64,000 nt of DNA from Burhinus oedicnemus (lineage: Eukaryota; Chordata; Aves; Charadriiformes; Burhinidae): positions 1,791,947-1,855,946 of the forward strand of contig VFFE01007510.1 in assembly GCA_008921705.1 (NCBI GenBank), read 5' to 3'. A program made the position numbers and the translations under genes. Position 1 is the stretch's first letter; each line of letters starts with the position of its first letter. Under the pieces are notes generated by a model. The model saw nothing but the letters and a program-made list of their open reading frames with translations, searched no databases and was not told the DNA's origin. This document shows positions 61,965 to 64,000 of the stretch, piece by piece.

Positions 61965-62013
61965 AAAAAAAAAAAAAAATCTAAAACCAAACAAAAAAAA
62001 AAAGAAAAAAAAA
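61965..62013 (+). repeat. A-rich low-complexity tract
   Basis: A run of fifteen A residues is followed by further A runs interrupted by C, T and G. It may be a decayed retroelement tail, but no body is recognised. Confidence 0.9.
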
Positions 62014-63520
62014 TCCTGAAAGGGTTGTGGGACCAGGTGGCCTCTGTAACCAGATGACAACCCTGGTGGCAGCCACAGGGCCAGCAGGGCACAGGCACTG
62101 TGTCCAAGGAGCGTCGCAACAAGATACAGGAGAGCCACAGTGCCTAGACCTTCCCGAGGTGCCCCCTGCACGCTCCCAGACATGCCTTCCCAGCCCTGCC
62201 TGCTCTGCTCTAATGACCCTCTTTGTTGCTCGTGTGCCTTATTAGCGGAACCGGGGAAGTGGCTGAGAGGGACCAAAGTATTGTGTTGCATTCCTGAGAG
62301 TTAAACCATGCATTAAAATTGTCTACATAAACGCACAGAGATTCATTCCTCATCTTCCCTCCTTCACACAGCATTGACAAGTTGACCCATTCCCAAGATT
62401 AACAAAGCTGTTTTCGTTCTGTTTGATGTCCACAGCCCTAGCAACCTCCTGGTTCCAGCACACCACCACCAGCCTGTGGTCCCCTATCACAGCAACCCCC
62501 TGGAGCCTCCACACACCCTCCTGGTAGTCTCTGTGTCCCCCCACCTCATCCTGCTCTCCTCAGGCAGCTGAACCAAGGGCAGAACCTGCTGCGAGGGGTT
62601 TGAGCCCTCTGCGCTGCACAAGGAAGCCACTGTGCTCCTGCAGAGCCTCTTTGTTTTTCCTCTCCAACTGACCACCTTCATAAAACCTGGAGCAACTCCA
62701 CGTCTTTTGAAATGCCGTGCCTCCATCAGATTTGCTCAAGTGACCATTAGGCTCAAAAATTACACCTGAGGGAGGAGGGATAGGCAGCCTAGAAAGAGAG
62801 CGTAGCTGCACAAGCTTCATTTGCTTTGGGAAGTTTGGCTAGTGTTCCCACCCTCTAGGCCTGGAGATTTCATTCAGCTGATCATCTAATATTTAGCACT
62901 CTGTGAATTTTTTAAGGCTATTATTCCACAAACTTGAATACTTTCTTCTTCCCTGATGCTTGAATATACTCTGACTGCTGAGTTCAGACAAGATTAGATT
63001 TTGGTGAGCAAAAGGAAGTAATTCTCCCTGTTTTCCCATTTCCTTTTTAAAAATCCCAGTAAAAATAGAATTCCCTCAAGGAGGCTTCAAGAAATACTTG
63101 AGGCCCTTTATTATGAATTGAAAGGATCTACAGAAAAAGACAGACATTTTTCATTTAGAAAAATGACACTTAATAGAAAGAAACATGCAAAGCTGTAAGC
63201 AATCAAGTCACATGCCCTTAAGGCCATGATTACACTGCACCTAACTTCAGCTGAAGGCCACTTTACTGGGATGTCTGATTTACTTCAATGACTACTGCTT
63301 AACTTGAGTAGTATTAGTAGAAGTCCCATGTAATTGGGGACACACTTAGCTGGAGCCAATGGACTGTATAATGTTCAGCCAAGCATTAGGCAAGTGAGGA
63401 AGATTAATCTCTTTTTCACTGATAGAGGAAGCAAAGACCCACAAAATAAGCACAGGCAAAATGCAATGAATGACTTTTACTCTTGGTTTCTTTTAAACTC
63501 ATTTGTATTATTTTCATGAT

Positions 63521-63553
63521 CTTCAGGCTTACTCTGTAGGAGTAAGCCTGAAG
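63521..63553. repeat. Perfect 14-bp inverted repeat with 5-base loop
   Basis: The arms are CTTCAGGCTTACTC and GAGTAAGCCTGAAG, exact reverse complements, separated by TGTAG. It directly abuts the ancient CR1 tail on its right. A cruciform or RNA hairpin is possible. Confidence 0.95.
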
Positions 63554-63554
63554 C

Positions 63555-63602
63555 ATAAGGAGGTCAGACTAGATGGTCACATCAAGCCCTTTTGAAACTG
63601 AC
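63555..63602 (+). mobile_element. Ancient CR1 3' tail
   Basis: The motif ggaggtcagactagatggtc followed by acatcaagcccttttgaaac matches the end of old CR1-clade 3' UTRs (gaggtcagactagatgatca...). The element is diverged and its 5' limit is unclear. Confidence 0.6.
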
Positions 63603-64000
63603 GTCTGCAAAGTCCCAGAAGACACAATTCCTAGCGCACCCAGGCAGTGGTGGGAAGGATTTGCATGCATATGCAACTCAGACAACAGGCTGGAATGCCT
63701 ACCCTTCAGCCTGAAAGTGTGAACACCTGCCACCTTCACCAGAAACCAGAGGCTTGTTTTGAAAAGCCCAAAGCCAGGTCCATGCCTACGTCCCACAAAA
63801 CCTCAATGGGCAGCTAAGCAGATAACTTCCTCTTAAACCTCAAAAGTCCCCTCTATACCCTAAAGAAAGTGATTTGTAAAGTTGGGTAGATCAACAAAAG
63901 CAGGGACGAAACCCTGAGGGTAGAGGGTAAAAGGAGTCAAACTGGGCTGAGGTATAAACACATTATTTTATCACTGTAGTAGACAGTGGAACCAACAGCC

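Larger units (their letters stand above)
60851..63520. other. Gene-free right flank between CR1 remnants
   Basis: No exon is recognised. The stretch holds two A-rich tracts and short overlapping open frames. The minus-strand frame at 61030-61227 has a protein-like, basic composition but no known motif, and it lies next to the degraded CR1, so it may be more decayed repeat. Confidence 0.5.

Overview
This is vertebrate nuclear DNA, almost certainly from a bird. The strongest taxonomic evidence is a CR1 retrotransposon 3' end at about 47.23-47.36 kb, which carries the avian-type tail ending in repeats of ATTCTATG. Older CR1-clade fragments lie at 42-43 kb, 60 kb and 63.5 kb. Coding sequence is sparse, and most open reading frames are short chance frames in intronic or intergenic DNA.

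The one gene I recognise with confidence is IYD (iodotyrosine deiodinase), on the minus strand from about 46.73 kb (start codon) to 31.48 kb (stop codon). Four coding exons can be placed to the base with GT-AG splice sites and compatible phases: 46733-46553, 35795-35636, 33763-33607 and 31659-31477. By comparison with the mammalian protein, a fifth exon of about 190 bp should lie in the 10.8 kb gap between the first and second of these. It would encode the FMN-binding Arg-Arg-Ser segment. I read that gap for its conserved residues and its donor site and did not find it. Joining the two flanking exons directly would still keep the reading frame.

Layout: 1-31 kb lies 3' of IYD. I see no firm gene there, only two weak candidate minus-strand exons (6.67-6.82 kb and 15.67-15.85 kb), a long pyrimidine-rich stretch (9.87-10.43 kb), simple repeats and some AT-rich, homeodomain-site-rich DNA. 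31-46.8 kb is IYD. 46.8-64 kb is its 5' flank, with an 18-base C run and a CR1 tail within about 650 bp of the start codon, a larger degraded CR1 at about 60-60.85 kb, and an ancient CR1 tail beside a perfect 14-bp inverted repeat at 63.5 kb. In mammals IYD sits between PPP1R14C and PLEKHG1 in the same orientation. On that basis PPP1R14C would lie beyond the right edge and PLEKHG1 toward the left edge, but I recognised no exon of either.

Nothing here resembles a bacterial operon, CRISPR array, phage or new defence system. The observations most worth checking are the missing IYD exon, the candidate terminal exon at 6.7 kb, and a few structured repeats.
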